A DNA stretch of 64,000 nt from Bathynomus jamesi (GCA_023014485.1 JAJOZX010007493.1:162338-226337); one strand, 5' to 3'; shown: positions 20,320 to 32,008, counted from the stretch's first letter. Made by a program: numbers and translations. The notes: generated by a model from the letters alone, not told the origin.

Positions 20320-21200
20320 GAGAGAGAGAGAGAGAGAGAGAGAGAGTTACAAGGAGTTACAAGGAAAAGAAGTACCTCAAAAGGCCTTGCGGCCCATACC
20401 GGGGAGGTACCAATACCAACAGTGCCAGGGAAAATTTTCTACACCCTCAAATAGTGTGCAAGATTTGGTCTAACCTTTTCTTGAAATGATCCACAGAGGA
20501 ACTGTTCACAACTTCTGAAGATAACCTGTTCCACGTGTCCCACATACACTAGTCCTAAACCGTTTCAAATCCAACTTCCAACCATTGTTGCGAGTTGGGT
20601 TATCATTTAAACTAAATATGCTTCTAAAATCGACATCGTTGAACCCGCGTAAGAGCTTGAAAACCTATCAGTTGACTGCGCAGCCTCCGAGTTTCCAGCG
20701 AAAACAAGTTCAGGGCGCGTAACCGTCAATTGTAGCCCATATGCCTAACGGAAAGGATTAATTTTGTGGCCCTCGCCTGCACTCGCTCCAGCCTCCCAAT
20801 ATCTTTCCTGAGGGTGGGCGACCAGAACTGCACTGCATACTCCAGGTGCGGCCGAACCAGGGAATTGTACAGAGAGAGCACAATCTCCTTGTTTCGAAAC
20901 TGAAATTGCCTCCTGATATAACCCAACAGCTTCTGGGCTTTCTTTTCCACCTCTACGCACTGTTTGGTAAACTTAAGGTCGCTGCTGATTAGCACACCCA
21001 AGTCCTTTTCCAAATCAGTCGCCTCGATATTGTTCCCCAATATCGAGTAGTCCGACTTCGGATTGGCGTAGCCAATGTGCATCACTTTGCATTTACCCAA
21101 GTTAAACGGCATTTGCCATTTTTCGGACCACTCTCCTATCCTACCTATCGGACCACTCTCCTATCCTACCTATCCACTCTCCTATCCTACCTATCCTACC
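20320..21200 (-). mobile_element. CR1-type retrotransposon, 5'-truncated copy with rearranged end
   Basis: (GA)n at 20320-20346 marks the 3' end. The coding part 20726-21112 matches the RT C terminus. Near 21135-21200 the words CCACTCTCCTATCCTACCTA are repeated three times, and the copy then meets another (GA)n at 21203-21222. One small deletion near 20535 removes part of the 3' region. Confidence 0.87.
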
Positions 21201-21532
21201 TAAGAGAGAGAGAGAGAGAGAGTTTATTACATTATATTTCAATAATTCATTTTGTGTGTTGACCCCTTATCAAGGTATGGAGTGTGTTCACAGAGGTGCG
21301 ATCGAAGATATGAGAATGGCTGCCAAGGGTACAACTTCTCAAATAAAATATTTTATGGTATGTAAACGTGTTGAGTGGGTTAGGCTTCGCCCACAGAAAA
21401 TGCATTTACGATGAGATATGTGTGATGGGGGGAGGGCATATACTCGTATCTGAGCGAACCTTATATTTCTTCAGCGTTCGAAAAAGAGATAAGAGGGAAT
21501 GACAATCAGAGGTTTCTTGGATGATTCACCTA

Positions 21533-21623
21533 TATATATATATATATATATATATGATACATACACGTGTATATTTAGGCTCCACCCACAAATGGTGGCC
21601 GCTAAAGTTCATTGTATGACGTC

Positions 21624-21663
<40 letters not shown>
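21533..21663. repeat. Paired (TA)n microsatellites
   Basis: (TA)n at about 21533-21555 and 21627-21663 flank a unique 70-bp stretch. Confidence 0.85.
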
Positions 21664-21665
<2 letters not shown>

Positions 21666-21705
21666 CATGCGGGTTGCTTCTGCAAAGCTTCAATTTAATA
21701 TTTAG

Positions 21706-22271
21706 GAGAAATCCAATGACAAGGAGGAATGTAAATGCCATGAAAAGTCTTCTTTAATGCGCAACGTTTCGAGCAATACGCTCATCTTCAGGCTAAATAA
21801 TAACAATATGAAATTAAAATCAATAAATAAATGAAACACAAGACAAAATAATTTCTATAAAACCTATTCTTAAAAGCAAAATTTAAAAAGACTAAAAGAA
21901 GAGGGTTAAATTCAAAGTTATATAAATTTACATATAAAATTACAAGAACCAGCAATGAAGGGTTAGTAGTGTTAATTATTCCATTGTATTAATTTCAAAT
22001 TTACTATATGTAATTTAAAAATAGCTTTTTAAATTTCTTGTAATTTTATATGTAAATTTATATAACTGAATTTAACCCTCTTCTTTTAGTCTTTTTAAAT
22101 TTTGCTTTTAAGAATAGGTTTTATAGAAATTATTTTGTCTTGTGTTTCATTTATTTATTGATTTTAATTTCATATTGTTATTATTTAGCCTGAAGATGAG
22201 CGTATTGCTCGAAACGTTGCGCATTAAAGAAGACTTTTCATGGCATTTACATTCCTCCTTGTCATTGGATT

Positions 22272-22275
<4 letters not shown>
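21706..22275. repeat. Long palindrome (arms about 240 bp) between (TA)n arrays
   Basis: The left arm, starting GAGAAATCCAATGACAAGG, is mirrored by the right arm ending CCTTGTCATTGGATTTCTC, with an 83-bp spacer around 21952-22034. Each arm carries CCTGAAGATGAGCGTATTGC then TCGAAACGTTG (right copy 22190-22222). Right of it lies (TA)n to 22313. The word order CTGANGA, short stem, GAAA is hammerhead-like and is of a kind seen at termini of Penelope-like elements; that assignment is inference. Confidence 0.85.
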
Positions 22276-22313
<38 letters not shown>

Positions 22314-22315
<2 letters not shown>

Positions 22316-23727
22316 TATGTACAAAAAAATAATTTTCTTATCAGCCTTCCCCATTACTTTATCACCACCTCCCCCACCCCTCTTTGAAATTAAAATTTTA
22401 TTTGTTTCACTTTTCCCCCCCTCTTTCTCATAAAAGGTTCGAGGTTTTTCGGGGTGTTGCGGTAATCCGGCCATCGACTCGTCCGTGGGTTGGTGTGTGA
22501 CGACAACACCCCACATTAAGTCTGGTAATGTGACCAGTGATACTTTAAGTTCGGATTATCTTTAAGGTTTTTCCCTTAAACCACAACTAAGTAAATTAAG
22601 ATTGTTTATCGAACCGTTGTATTAAATTCATAAATTTACTTTCCACCAGTAATATAAATTGTTTTCTTATTAAACACCAATATTTTTATACTTTTAATCT
22701 TACGTTCACAGAATACTTTAACTTAACACTTACGTTATATAATTCAAGATACTGTACAAGGTTAAGCCTTGACCGAAAATCAAGTAGGTCTTGAAAAACG
22801 ATATAGCCTCGCGTGTGACATGATAAAAAAAAGCCTAGGGCCGCGGCTAGAAGATTCTATGTCGTTGGCCCTAGTGGGGTAATGCAATGAATTTACTGTT
22901 CTTAATTCATCTTAAATAGAGGCCCTACTTCGCTCGGGATTGAATAGAGAAATTGGAAAACATTAACAAAGAAGAGCAAAACGATTTTAAGATGGACAAA
23001 CTACTTCCAACGACTCTCTGACTATCTCTGTCATTCTGTGTCCGTCTCTCGTGCTGCATTGCCTTTTTCTTCGTGCAGATTTTGCGGTTCCAATCTCGCC
23101 TGGCATGTTATTTGTCTTTTAATTATTTACGAACCTAAAACTTAAAAGACAGTAATTAATACACGATTTCGATAATTTTTATAATTTCCTACCTCTTCTA
23201 TAGTATTCATCTAACTTTATTGGCCTATTTTCTGATATTATATCGCTTACTTTTATAAATCTAATACTATCTAAAAATTAACCTATCTTGAAGGACACGA
23301 TTGAGCAAAACTTGAGGAGGACATCACGTGATAACAAACCTATGCCTGATTGGCTGAAGTGAATACAAGTATGAACCAAACGAAACCTGATGTTCTTGCT
23401 TTGTGGCTCATATCACGTATTCTCGTCCAAATTCAGGATAGGCCTATTTCCTACTTTTTACAATCTATCTATTAAACCTAACTTACATTTATACATTATG
23501 AATTGTTATTTTACGATCCCAACACTCATCCCTTCACCCCCCCCGCCTCTCATTTCCCCTCACTGGCATACCCTCTACATTTTTTCGCCTATACTACTGG
23601 ACTCTCTTCCCGCATGCAGTGTATTGTCATGGGTAAAGTTTTTCAAGCTTTGATAGCCTATTGCTGTAAACACGACGGGCTGCAAATTTGGAGGATGCGG
23701 GTTACAGTCCCAATCCAGACTTTGTGG
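22314..23727. other. Long stretch without recognised gene
   Basis: AT-rich sequence with scattered short open frames but no motif, repeat boundary or RNA fold that I can support. Confidence 0.35.
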
Positions 23728-24305
23728 TTTGGGGGGTCATTCAAAAACCACGTGGTCCTTTTTCGGGTGGTTTTCAAACCCGTCTCTCCCCCCTTGTGGT
23801 CATTTGTGGCCAATGACTTAAACCCCCTCTCCAAAACCACGTGGCCTTCTGATGTCACCCCCCACCCCTTCTTAATCTTACGTAAAATGTAAGGTGCCAT
23901 ATTAGATTTCTTATATTATTGAGAGGTAATGAGGTAAATGAACAATTAAAAAGCATATCTTCTAAATAAACTGTATTAATTGTTTGTTTCTTTAATTGAA
24001 AATAATGTTTGTTTCTTTAATTGAAAATAATATCTTGACTAAAAAATATACTAGTAATTTTGAATGTTCAAAAAATTATTTATTGGAGCATACATATTGG
24101 ATACATACTAACATATTGGATGCATACATATTAATTGGAGCATACAGTGTAGCCTATTTATATTTCTTCCCAAGGCTGTACTCTTTGGTTCTCTGGGACG
24201 TGGCCACGTGGTTAAACGTCAAGACCCCCTCCCCCATGTGGCCCTTGGTGGTCAAATAAGAAACCCCCCTTTTATGGACCACGTGGTTTTTGAATGGCCC
24301 CTTTC
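23728..24305. mobile_element. MITE with GGTCATTCAAAAACCACGTG termini
   Basis: The left end GGGGGTCATTCAAAAACCAC is mirrored by CCACGTGGTTTTTGAATGGC on the right. Internal CCACGTGG words recur in both orientations. No coding capacity. Target duplication is unclear. Confidence 0.7.
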
Positions 24306-25285
24306 AGATTTCAGTAATTGAGGCGTTTCCTCCAGTTTTCTTTGGGCGAGGTCGTGGTTCAGATTCTACTTTAGATTCTAGGTTTAAGATGGAGCAGCAC
24401 GTAGCTCAGTAGGTAACACCGTTTCCCAACACTTAGCACAATGAGTGGCATTAGTTTGGCCTGACAGCTGTTCCAGTTTGTAGCCCTTTGTAACCCTTCC
24501 GATTATCAAAGTAAGGCAGCAAGCTTGACCTTTGCCTAAATGAACGATTCAGGTGAATTGTAATTCACATCTGAATGTGAACTATACGGAAAGTGTAAAT
24601 ACTGTAAAAATTGGCTATGATGTTCATCTCTGAAAAATTGTTGACCACGCACATGTAAATTATTAAATAAATTCAGCAATGTTATTTCGTGATAACTTAT
24701 CATTTACAACATTAGAAGACTTCACTTATTAGTTTCAGAGCTCATGTAAAAATTATTTGGCAGACTAGTGTTTGTGAATAAAAATCTTTTATTTCAATTT
24801 CATGAAAGTCTGAATATAAAGTGATAAAGTAATAAGGTGCATAAATTCGAACAACACTAAGTGAGGGTTTCACCCCTTAAACCATGGGCTACAGCCCCAC
24901 CGCTCCAGTAGTGGCTGTGTTTACATATGGCTCTGTAGCAGATACCTAGTCCACCAACCCAAAGGAAACGGGTATATGTATAGACTTGTTGGGGTTAGAC
25001 AGGGTAGTCGAAGTAAAGTTGGCTACAAAAGCAGGAAATTAGGAATACTGAGCCACACTTATCTTACGACCCAGTGCATCCTCACCTTTGTAGTCGACTG
25101 TACAGTACGTTTGTTTACAAGATAGGAAATGAGAAGAGAGACACGAATAAGTCCTTTGCTTTGAGAGGATTGTTCAAAAGCTTGCGTTCGAGCGTCCTGT
25201 GGAGATAAGGTAAGAACGGGGTCTTCAGGAAGAAAATATGCCTTCTCAGTCCTCCTTCAAAGTAATATTGAGACCCAGTCGTTGA
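24306..25285. other. Stretch without gene
   Basis: A GTAGCTCAGTAGGTAACACC word near 24402 resembles a Pol III A box but no tRNA fold follows. Otherwise nothing is seen, up to a (CT)n run at 25287-25312. Confidence 0.35.
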
Positions 25286-25480
25286 GTCTCTCTCTCTCTC
25301 TCTCTCTCTCTCCAATGGCTAGCGAAAGTAAAAGCAGATATGGGCTCTTGCCCTCACACACATTTGTTTTTGTTGTAAAGTTAAACAATGGGTGAATCAT
25401 TTGGAGTCAATTCAGTAAATGAACTGTCTTCGACTTTAGTGTGTCTTTTCTACAAAGTGAAATAAAGAAAAGGTCGCAGG

Positions 25481-25482
<2 letters not shown>

Positions 25483-25550
<68 letters not shown>

Positions 25551-25552
25551 GT
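25483..25552. repeat. Compound (GT)n(GA)n microsatellite
   Basis: About 23 GT units are followed by 12 GA units. A further (GT)n lies at 25684-25710. Confidence 0.9.
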
Positions 25553-25710
25553 GAGAGTCGAGTCATTTCATCATGTTAAAATGTTCTAATTTTTAATTTT
25601 ATCTGTACCCGACTTAAAGAGTCAAATGTTTTGATCGAAACCTTATCCTATTTAATTAGTTTACAGTGTTTCACTTTTCGGTTTGTGTGTGTGTGTGTGT
25701 GTGTGTGTGT

Positions 25711-26355
25711 TGTGTGTTGTACTCTCAATTGCAATTTACAATTGCAATGGGCCACTTTCATGTGGTCCGAGCCCTGCGCTAGTTTCTGGACGTCCTCTCT
25801 GGTTATATTATTATATTACATCTACAACTCTTAGAACCTAATCTATTTTAGGTTAGTTTAAAAGTGTAGAACGTTATCAAGAAAGAAAAAATGTTCTGTA
25901 GCCGTTTAGATATTCTTATGTGCATATTACTTGACCTAAATTTAAAACAAAAGTTAAAAAACCGAAACACATGAAAGCCATATGTGGCACAAAAAAAAAC
26001 CCTATGCTAAAATGGTATAAAAAAAGATAGAATTCTTTATTTAATTTATATTCTATCTTAAGCCTTTAAGTATTGTTTCAAAAGACAGGATAGGGGTGGC
26101 CGTTACTCTTATACGTCTCTGAAAATATTCAAAGAAGACCCAAAAAGCGCAAATTGGGAGGGTAATTCTATTATAAAGAATCGTCCACGAGAAGAGATTG
26201 CTATTCATGGGTTGGGACCTTGGAGAGTGTTCCGTCCAACCCAGAATCTATCTTTTCATTTTAAATTTTATTTGCTTTTCCTTTTCACATTTATCTTTTG
26301 TCTTCAGTTTTCTTTTTGCTATTTTCTTTGATATATTTTGCCTGACATTGTATTA
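25711..26355. other. Stretch without gene
   Basis: No supported feature. A TA dinucleotide at 26356-26357 marks the following MITE. Confidence 0.35.
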
Positions 26356-26357
26356 TA

Positions 26358-26707
26358 CAGGGTGACCCAAAAGACAGGACACATAGGCGAAATAATCTGT
26401 TTCATGCATTATGTTGGTTTATTCATGATAAACGCTCAAACTGAGACCCATTAACCTCGATACACTTCTCAATTCTTCTTCTGAGTGACGTCCTCACACT
26501 TTTCAACATAACAGGGGAAATCTTGAAACATTCAACAATTATTCGATGCTTCTCTTCGGTTCCTCCAAGGATCGGGGCCGATCATTGTAACAACGAATTC
26601 CAAATGACTAATTTCACTCCCTCATTTTTCTCACCTGGAAGAGAGAAAACAAACAGCATTAATATATATAAATTTTCCTTACGTGTCCTGACCTTTGGAC
26701 CACCCTG
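26358..26707 (-). mobile_element. Mariner-like deletion derivative
   Basis: Begins CAGGGTGACCCAAAAGACAG with TA before it and ends in the imperfect reverse complement GTCC...GACCACCCTG. Read leftwards, the left part still encodes SPVMLKSVRTSLRRRIEKCI then EVNGSQFERL, the C terminus of a mariner-like transposase. The rest is deleted. Confidence 0.75.
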
Positions 26708-26786
26708 TGCATATTCATTTTTTTTTTAAGCACTTCTACGTCGGCTTCAAATGTGTTTAAAAGTGCTAATCTCTCTCTCTTTACAT

Positions 26787-26789
<3 letters not shown>

Positions 26790-26855
<66 letters not shown>

Positions 26856-26960
26856 GCTCAAGCACCATTCTGTTTCTTTTTTCCTTCGTTGTTATTTTCA
26901 TCATAAATATTATTCACGTGTTACTTTCGTGAAATAATTTTCATTATATATATATATAAT

Positions 26961-26992
<32 letters not shown>
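26790..26992. repeat. (CA)n and (TA)n arrays next to the mariner-like element
   Basis: (CA)n then (TA)n at about 26790-26864, and a second (TA)n at 26944-26992 that directly touches the element starting at 26993. Confidence 0.88.
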
Positions 26993-28186
26993 GGGTGGGG
27001 CAAAAGTCTGGCCCCATAGGAAGTTTATAATGGAAAAGAAAATTTCGGCCTACCTTAATGTTTTAATTCAGAAATTACAATAGGTGTTCAAATTGACGTC
27101 CATTCCTGAGGATGGTAATATTCGTTCTTATGGCTTCAAATTCTGCTGTTATGGTATCCTTTAGCGCCTGTATTGTTCTTGGCCTGTTAACGTACACAAC
27201 TGATTTAAGGTGTCCCCATAAGAAGTAATCCAAAGGAGTCAGGTCCGGAGATCTGGGCGACCATTCAATTGGCCCACGTCGACCAATCCATTTCCCTTGA
27301 AATGTTTCTTGCAAAAATTCGCGAACGGCCCTTGCGAAATGCGGCGGAGCCCCATCGTGCTGAAACCACATAGCTCTCCGATGCCGTAATGGTAGTTCAT
27401 ACAATCGAGTCGTAAGGAAATTTGCTAACAAATGAAGGTATGATTTACCAGTTACAGCGTCGGGGAAAAAGTATGGGCCAATTATCGTATCTTCCCACAT
27501 AGCAGCCCATACCATAACTCTTGGGTTGTACTGCGAGCGTCCGTCCTCAATCCAATGTGGATTTTCTTTAGCCCAATATCGTGCATTACGTCTGTTGACT
27601 GAACCGTTTAGGTAAAAAATTGCTTCGTCACTGAACATGATACGCTTTTCCAACTGCTGATGTTGCATAAACCACTGACAATACTCCCTACGACGATCTA
27701 GGTCATCACCGTGTAGTTCTTGGACTAATTGGACTTTATACGGATGAAAATGATTGGTAGAGAGAATGCGACGAACCAAACGCTCAGATACACCTGTTTC
27801 CTGCGATAATTTCCTTATTGACTTACGTGGGCTCTCTTCCACACGGCTGCATACCCGTGCGGATGTTTCGGGATCAGTAGAACTTCTTCTTCGTCCACTA
27901 CGTGTTCGATCACAGACGCTTCCCGTTTCCTTGAAACGAGCGAAGGTCTTGCTAACGGTTCTGTAGTGAATTGGTGGTCTGTCGCGATGCTTAACATTAA
28001 AAGTATCTGCGACTGAACGTGAGGTGGCACCGTCCTTTGCATACAAGAGCACAAGCTCGATTCTGTCTGTTATCGTTAACTTATCTGCCATGGTATAACA
28101 ATCTGAAAAAATAAAAATAATTATGGACAAAAATTTTAGTCTATGTGAACATAAACCTCCTATGGGGCCAGACTTTTGCCCCACCC
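26993..28186 (-). mobile_element. Complete mariner-like transposon, likely recent
   Basis: Inverted repeats GGGTGGGGCAAAAGTCTGGC... at 26993 and the reverse complement ending at 28186 match over about 35 bp. The element sits at a (TA)n array, so the TA duplication cannot be placed uniquely. It is 1.19 kb, the normal size for a complete Tc1/mariner relative, and holds one uninterrupted transposase gene. Confidence 0.9.
27075..28091 (-). CDS. Mariner-like transposase (338 aa, intact)
   Basis: I place the start at the ATG ending at 28091 (MADKLTITDRIELVLLYAKD), because upstream in-frame codons lie in the inverted repeat. The N-terminal helix-turn-helix pair (DUF4817-like) spans residues about 5-120 (TITDRIELVLLYAKDGATSR and SPRKSIRKLSQETGVSERLV). 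The catalytic core has MFSDEAIFYLNG, FQHDGAPPHF and [17 protein letters not shown], giving a D-D-D triad. It binds the terminal repeats and performs cut-and-paste transposition at TA (family knowledge). No stop or shift was found, so activity is possible. It is distinct from the 2109, 36417 and 38151 families, whose inverted repeats differ. Confidence 0.93.
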   Translation of the reverse strand: MADKLTITDRIELVLLYAKDGATSRSVADTFNVKHRDRPPIHYRTVSKTFARFKETGSVCDRTRSGRRRSSTDPETSARVCSRVEESPRKSIRKLSQETGVSERLVRRILSTNHFHPYKVQLVQELHGDDLDRRREYCQWFMQHQQLEKRIMFSDEAIFYLNGSVNRRNARYWAKENPHWIEDGRSQYNPRVMVWAAMWEDTIIGPYFFPDAVTGKSYLHLLANFLTTRLYELPLRHRRAMWFQHDGAPPHFARAVREFLQETFQGKWIGRRGPIEWSPRSPDLTPLDYFLWGHLKSVVYVNRPRTIQALKDTITAEFEAIRTNITILRNGRQFEHLL

Positions 28187-28437
28187 ATATATGAAAATAA
28201 AATTAAAATTAAAAGGTTTATTGACAGACTATAGTCTATATGACAATATTAGTAATACAATGACAGTTCACATACTAAGGATATAAATATATACAGTTGA
28301 TTAGAAATAATACAGTAATGTCAAAGTTAAGTGGAGCTACAGACATACGTTTTCGTACCAAGAATTCCATAGCTTAGGCCTTAGAGGATAAACGGCAGGA
28401 CTCATGGATAGCTTGGATAATTGGGTTGGTTGATTTT

Positions 28438-28920
28438 TTAATTCTTTGCATTAGACTGTATTGAGCACGTTCTTGTTACCTCCGGGAAGCTCGTGACATT
28501 GCGGGTAGCAAACATTTGCGAAGCTGAGCATCTCGGGAGTAATTTATATAAGAGTCTAAAAGATCTGTTGTACAGCAAATTTAGGGTTCTGCCAGAACCT
28601 TTTTTATAGTTCACCCACAGTTGCTGTCCGTATATATTACTGCAGAAAGTACGAAAGAGAATGTCTTTAGCTTTAGCTTCACTTGTACAGAACCGAAAGT
28701 TCCTTATAGTCATATTCGCTTTAGCACAAAGGCTTTGAGATTGTTTTCTTATATCCGAGTCATCACTCAATGAGCTGGTAATAGTTTGACCCAAACACCT
28801 AAACTCTTGTACTTCCTCAATTACTTCACCATTCATTTTAAACCCAATATCAGCTGGCTGCTTACAGCTTTTAGGATGAAAATGCATAACCTTAGTTTTT
28901 TTAACATTAAAAATAATCAT
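28438..28920 (-). pseudogene. Non-LTR RT C-terminal region
   Basis: The 160-codon frame starts in KKTKVMHFHPKS and runs through the GFKMNGEVIEEVQEFRCLG block (RT thumb, usual F-YLG motif) into FRTFCSNIYGQQLWVNYKKG and SFRLLYKLLPRCSASQMF, the normal post-RT region. Just upstream (about 28985-29010) the bases encode VYADDMVLISPS in another frame, so the catalytic YADD is preserved but out of frame. Confidence 0.78.
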
Positions 28921-28984
28921 GTTTCTGCGAATACACTTCGCAGACTTTTAGTAGCCGATCCAGACCTTTAACAGAGGGACTTAT

Positions 28985-29589
28985 TAACACCATATCATCG
29001 GCATAAACTTGTGTTATCTATACAACATCCCACTGTTGCCTCATTAAGCGAAGCAATTAATCCGTCAATATACACATTAAACAGCAAAGGGGAGAGCAAG
29101 GAGCCTTGTCTCACCCCGCAAGAGGAGCCAAAACATTTGGATAGTACATTGCCCACCTAACGGTAAAAGATTGGTAGGAATACCAAAATTTCAATAAATT
29201 TAATATGTACATGGGAACCTTCCTGTCTTCTAGTTTTTTAAATAAAATATGGTGGTTCACTTTATCATATGCCTTACTTATATCTAGGAAACAGCTATAA
29301 ATCGTTGAATTACTGTCACTGTATTTAGATATTGTTTAAGTACATAGATACACAGGTCAATTGAGTGGGACCTTTTAAAACCAAACTGATTAGATGTCCA
29401 TAGATAATCATTTGATCGGAGTAACAAGAGTTTGTCTAGTAGTTTCGAGAAACAGGAAGCGACAGCAATAGGCCTGTAATTATTGCTGGACAGAATGTCT
29501 CCATACTTATTTTTGACCAGGGGCAAAATATATACCATTATGAACTCTGCAGGGATATAGGTATGAGCAAGCATGGCTGATAGGAGCAA
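28985..29589 (-). pseudogene. Non-LTR RT fingers/palm
   Basis: Frame 29284-29589 includes YIPAEFIMVYILPLVKNKYG, NNYRPIAVASCFSKLLDKLL and NQFGFKRSHSIDLCI (RT motifs 1-2a). A further block near 29050-29110 reads GSSCGVRQGSLLSPLLFNVY, and YADD is near 29000. Frames differ between blocks, indicating at least two indels. Confidence 0.8.
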
Positions 29590-29624
29590 TGATATATGCA
29601 GACATACTTCGTCATTGACATATT

Positions 29625-30529
29625 TTAAGTGCTCATTCGATAGGTCATCACCCCTGGAGCAGAACCAGTCTTTAGCTCTTTAATTAACCTCTTTACTTCA
29701 AGAACTGATATCAAAGTATTTTCCATTGTCCCTCGTACAGTCGTTTCGCTGCAATCTATCTTTAGATTATCCCTACTCACACTATTAGGAATGTTAGAGT
29801 AGTGGTTTTTTTCACAGCTTTGCAATTTCATCCTTCCTCAACACTCCAATGATTGTCAGAGGGAGGACATTTTTGACAACCGTTTGATTCTTAACAAATT
29901 TCCAAAATTTGTTGTTATCGTTATTTATGCGAGCTTCAGAGGCTTTTGATGCTCGAATAGACTCTTCTTCTTGTTTATATCGCCTTATGGCCGCCTTATA
30001 CTGACCTCTACTTCTACATATATTCTTGTATACTGGTCCTAATCTGGATCTACCATGAAAGCACCACAAATCGTAAGCGTTTTTCGATTCACTCTTCAGA
30101 AGGGCAATAAAATCATTCCATCCAGGAATAATCTTAGTATGATAGTTGTAAGATTTAATCAGGGGGCTTCCTGCTTCTCTTAACAGGGATACTATCTTAC
30201 TATAATACCTATCTATGAGTTTACATTGAGAATCATTTGAGCAAGGATTACTACAGGCAAGATGCAAAATTTCCAAATTATTAAAGAGGTGCACCTGTTC
30301 TGTCTTTGTATTCTATTCTCTGTCGCATATTAACATTAGCCCAATCGACGCGATTATTCTTACCTATTGAGTTCTTGTTATGTCGTGTTGCGCATAAAAT
30401 GGTAAAATTAATTAATAGCTCTGATGGTCTATGATCAAAAAGAAAAAAATCATGCAGAATATGAACTCTAACAATTCGATCCTTTAGATCAGGGATCCCC
30501 AACCTTTTTGTGCCGAAGAGCACATTCAA
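29625..30529 (-). pseudogene. Non-LTR ORF2 linker region
   Basis: Three frames (30281-30529, 29812-30294, 29625-29831) carry HDFFLFDHRPSELLINF (endonuclease C terminus, normally SDH-P), WCFHGRSRLGPVYKNICRSR, YKAAIRRYKQEEESI and NNKFWKFVKNQ. These are typical of the segment between endonuclease and RT. The hAT insertion at 30490 interrupts the first. Confidence 0.75.
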
Positions 30530-31245
30530 GACTACCGGTAGTGCGCGGGCACCATTTACTTTTTCAAGGTAAATTTATAGTTGGACTTAATAATGAACAT
30601 AATACACAAAAAAAACATTTAATTTCTATGTAAAATAATGAACATAATACACAAAAAATCCATTTAATTCCTATGTAAAATAATGAACATAATACACAAA
30701 AAAAACAAGGATGGGCTAACTAAGAATCTTAGAAAAATTATCAAAACGATAACTTAATTTATTTATAAAGAAATAATTATTTTCAAATAAATGAGCATCT
30801 GTTTCTGTAATTAACTACTAAAATTTAATAAAATGTTAAGTATGTTACATATTTCGGACCTTTTCCAGTTTGTGTACCGTTTTTCATATAATTTATTTTT
30901 GAGAATATTTTTGTTAAAACTAACGAAAATATCAAGACTTAACCTAACCAATTATCAAGGGCGTACTATTTACTAATAGATCAACTGTACGCTCTTGATA
31001 ATTGGTTAGGTTAAGTCGTGATATTTTCGTTAGTTTTAACAAAAATATTCTCAAAAATAAATTATATGAAAAACGGTACACAAACTGGAAAAGGTCCTAT
31101 ATTTCAAATATTTAGTAACTAAATATTTAAAATATGTAACATACTTAACATTTTATTAAAAATTTAAATAAAAACTTATCAATCGTAGTCAGTCAGTGGC
31201 GGGCACACGCAAAAGGGTCGGCGGGCACAGGGTTGGGGACCCCTG
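30490..31245. mobile_element. hAT-type non-autonomous element, 8-bp duplication CTTTAGAT
   Basis: Ends CAGGGATCCCCAACC and GGTTGGGGACCCCTG are the well-known hAT-type termini. The flanks are CTTTAGAT at 30482-30489 and 31246-31253. Inside are three copies of a roughly 52-bp unit containing AATGAACATAATACACAAAA (30590-30710) and a nested foldback at 30895-31087. No coding capacity. Confidence 0.92.
30895..31087. repeat. Foldback of the GATTGGTTAGG family (copy 1)
   Basis: TTTGAGAATATTTTTGTTAA on the left is mirrored at the right, with AACCTAACCAATTATCAAGG and its inverse near the centre. It belongs to a family found again at 34640, 35085, 35690, 41325 and 43255. Confidence 0.82.
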
Positions 31246-31259
31246 CTTTAGATTATTAC

Positions 31260-31886
31260 GAGTGAGACAATGATCAATCCACCTGGTGGTACCACTCATA
31301 TCACTAACGTATGTAAAATTACCACTGGTTACCCCTATACATCTACATCACTTATACTTAATTTGGCCGACTCGCACATGTTATCCAATTCTAAAAAAAA
31401 TTCCGAGTTCACATGCGCGTTAAAGTCCCCCATTATTATACAGTGAGAATATTTAGGGTTATCTGATAATGACTTAATTTTGTACAGCAAATCAATGTAT
31501 TAATCTAGATTACTGCCGTTGTTGTATGGTAAATAGCAGTTTACAATTAATATGCAATCATTGTTCACTTGTACTTCAATGCCTAACAACCTTATATTAT
31601 CGCTTGTTAAAAATTTTATATGTTTTGACAAATTTTTCCTTATTAAGAAAGCAATACCACCAAAAGGCCTACCGTACATTAATTCATCTGACAAGTCTAC
31701 TGCTGATGACGCATGGTACATAAAGTCATCATGGATGGTAGAGAGGAATTTTAGCTCTTGCTTAGGTAGCCAGTGCTCTTGCAGGAGTATCAAATCTGCA
31801 CTGTCACAGATTTTATGAACATCTACAATTGAATTCCTCACTGACCTTACATTATATGAGACTATTTTCAACACGTTATCCGCCAT
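31260..31886 (-). pseudogene. Non-LTR ORF2 endonuclease domain
   Basis: From the ATG ending at 31886 the frame reads IVSYNVRSVRNSIVDVHKIC, LILLQEHWLPKQELKFL (catalytic Glu), FGGIAFLIRKNL, and DCILIVNCYLPYNN before a stop at 31500. The GDFN block continues in another frame near 31420 (MGDFNAHVNSEF). An AP-like endonuclease that nicks DNA for target-primed integration. Confidence 0.82.
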
Positions 31887-31928
31887 TACTGATAGAAAAT
31901 TTCTTATTAATATGATTATTATTATACA

Positions 31929-31931
31929 CAG

Positions 31932-32008
<77 letters not shown>

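Larger units (their letters stand above)
28200..31960 (-). mobile_element. Non-LTR retrotransposon, decayed, interrupted by a hAT element
   Basis: From high to low coordinates: endonuclease (31886-31260), insertion (30490-31245), linker (30529-29625), reverse transcriptase (29589-28985) and C-terminal region (28920-28438), then a 3' UTR to about 28200 beside the mariner-like element. Many frameshifts separate the blocks. Fragments of the same family occur at 4265-4650 and 19955-20040. Clade assignment is uncertain; the motifs fit the Jockey/CR1/Rex group in a broad sense. Confidence 0.8.

Noticed and set aside
23503..23900. Overlapping open frames on both strands as a gene
   Set aside because: The stretch overlaps the left end of a MITE and shows no motif or codon pattern.
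24395..24470. A tRNA gene
   Set aside because: Only an A-box-like word is present. No T arm, anticodon stem or acceptor pairing follows.
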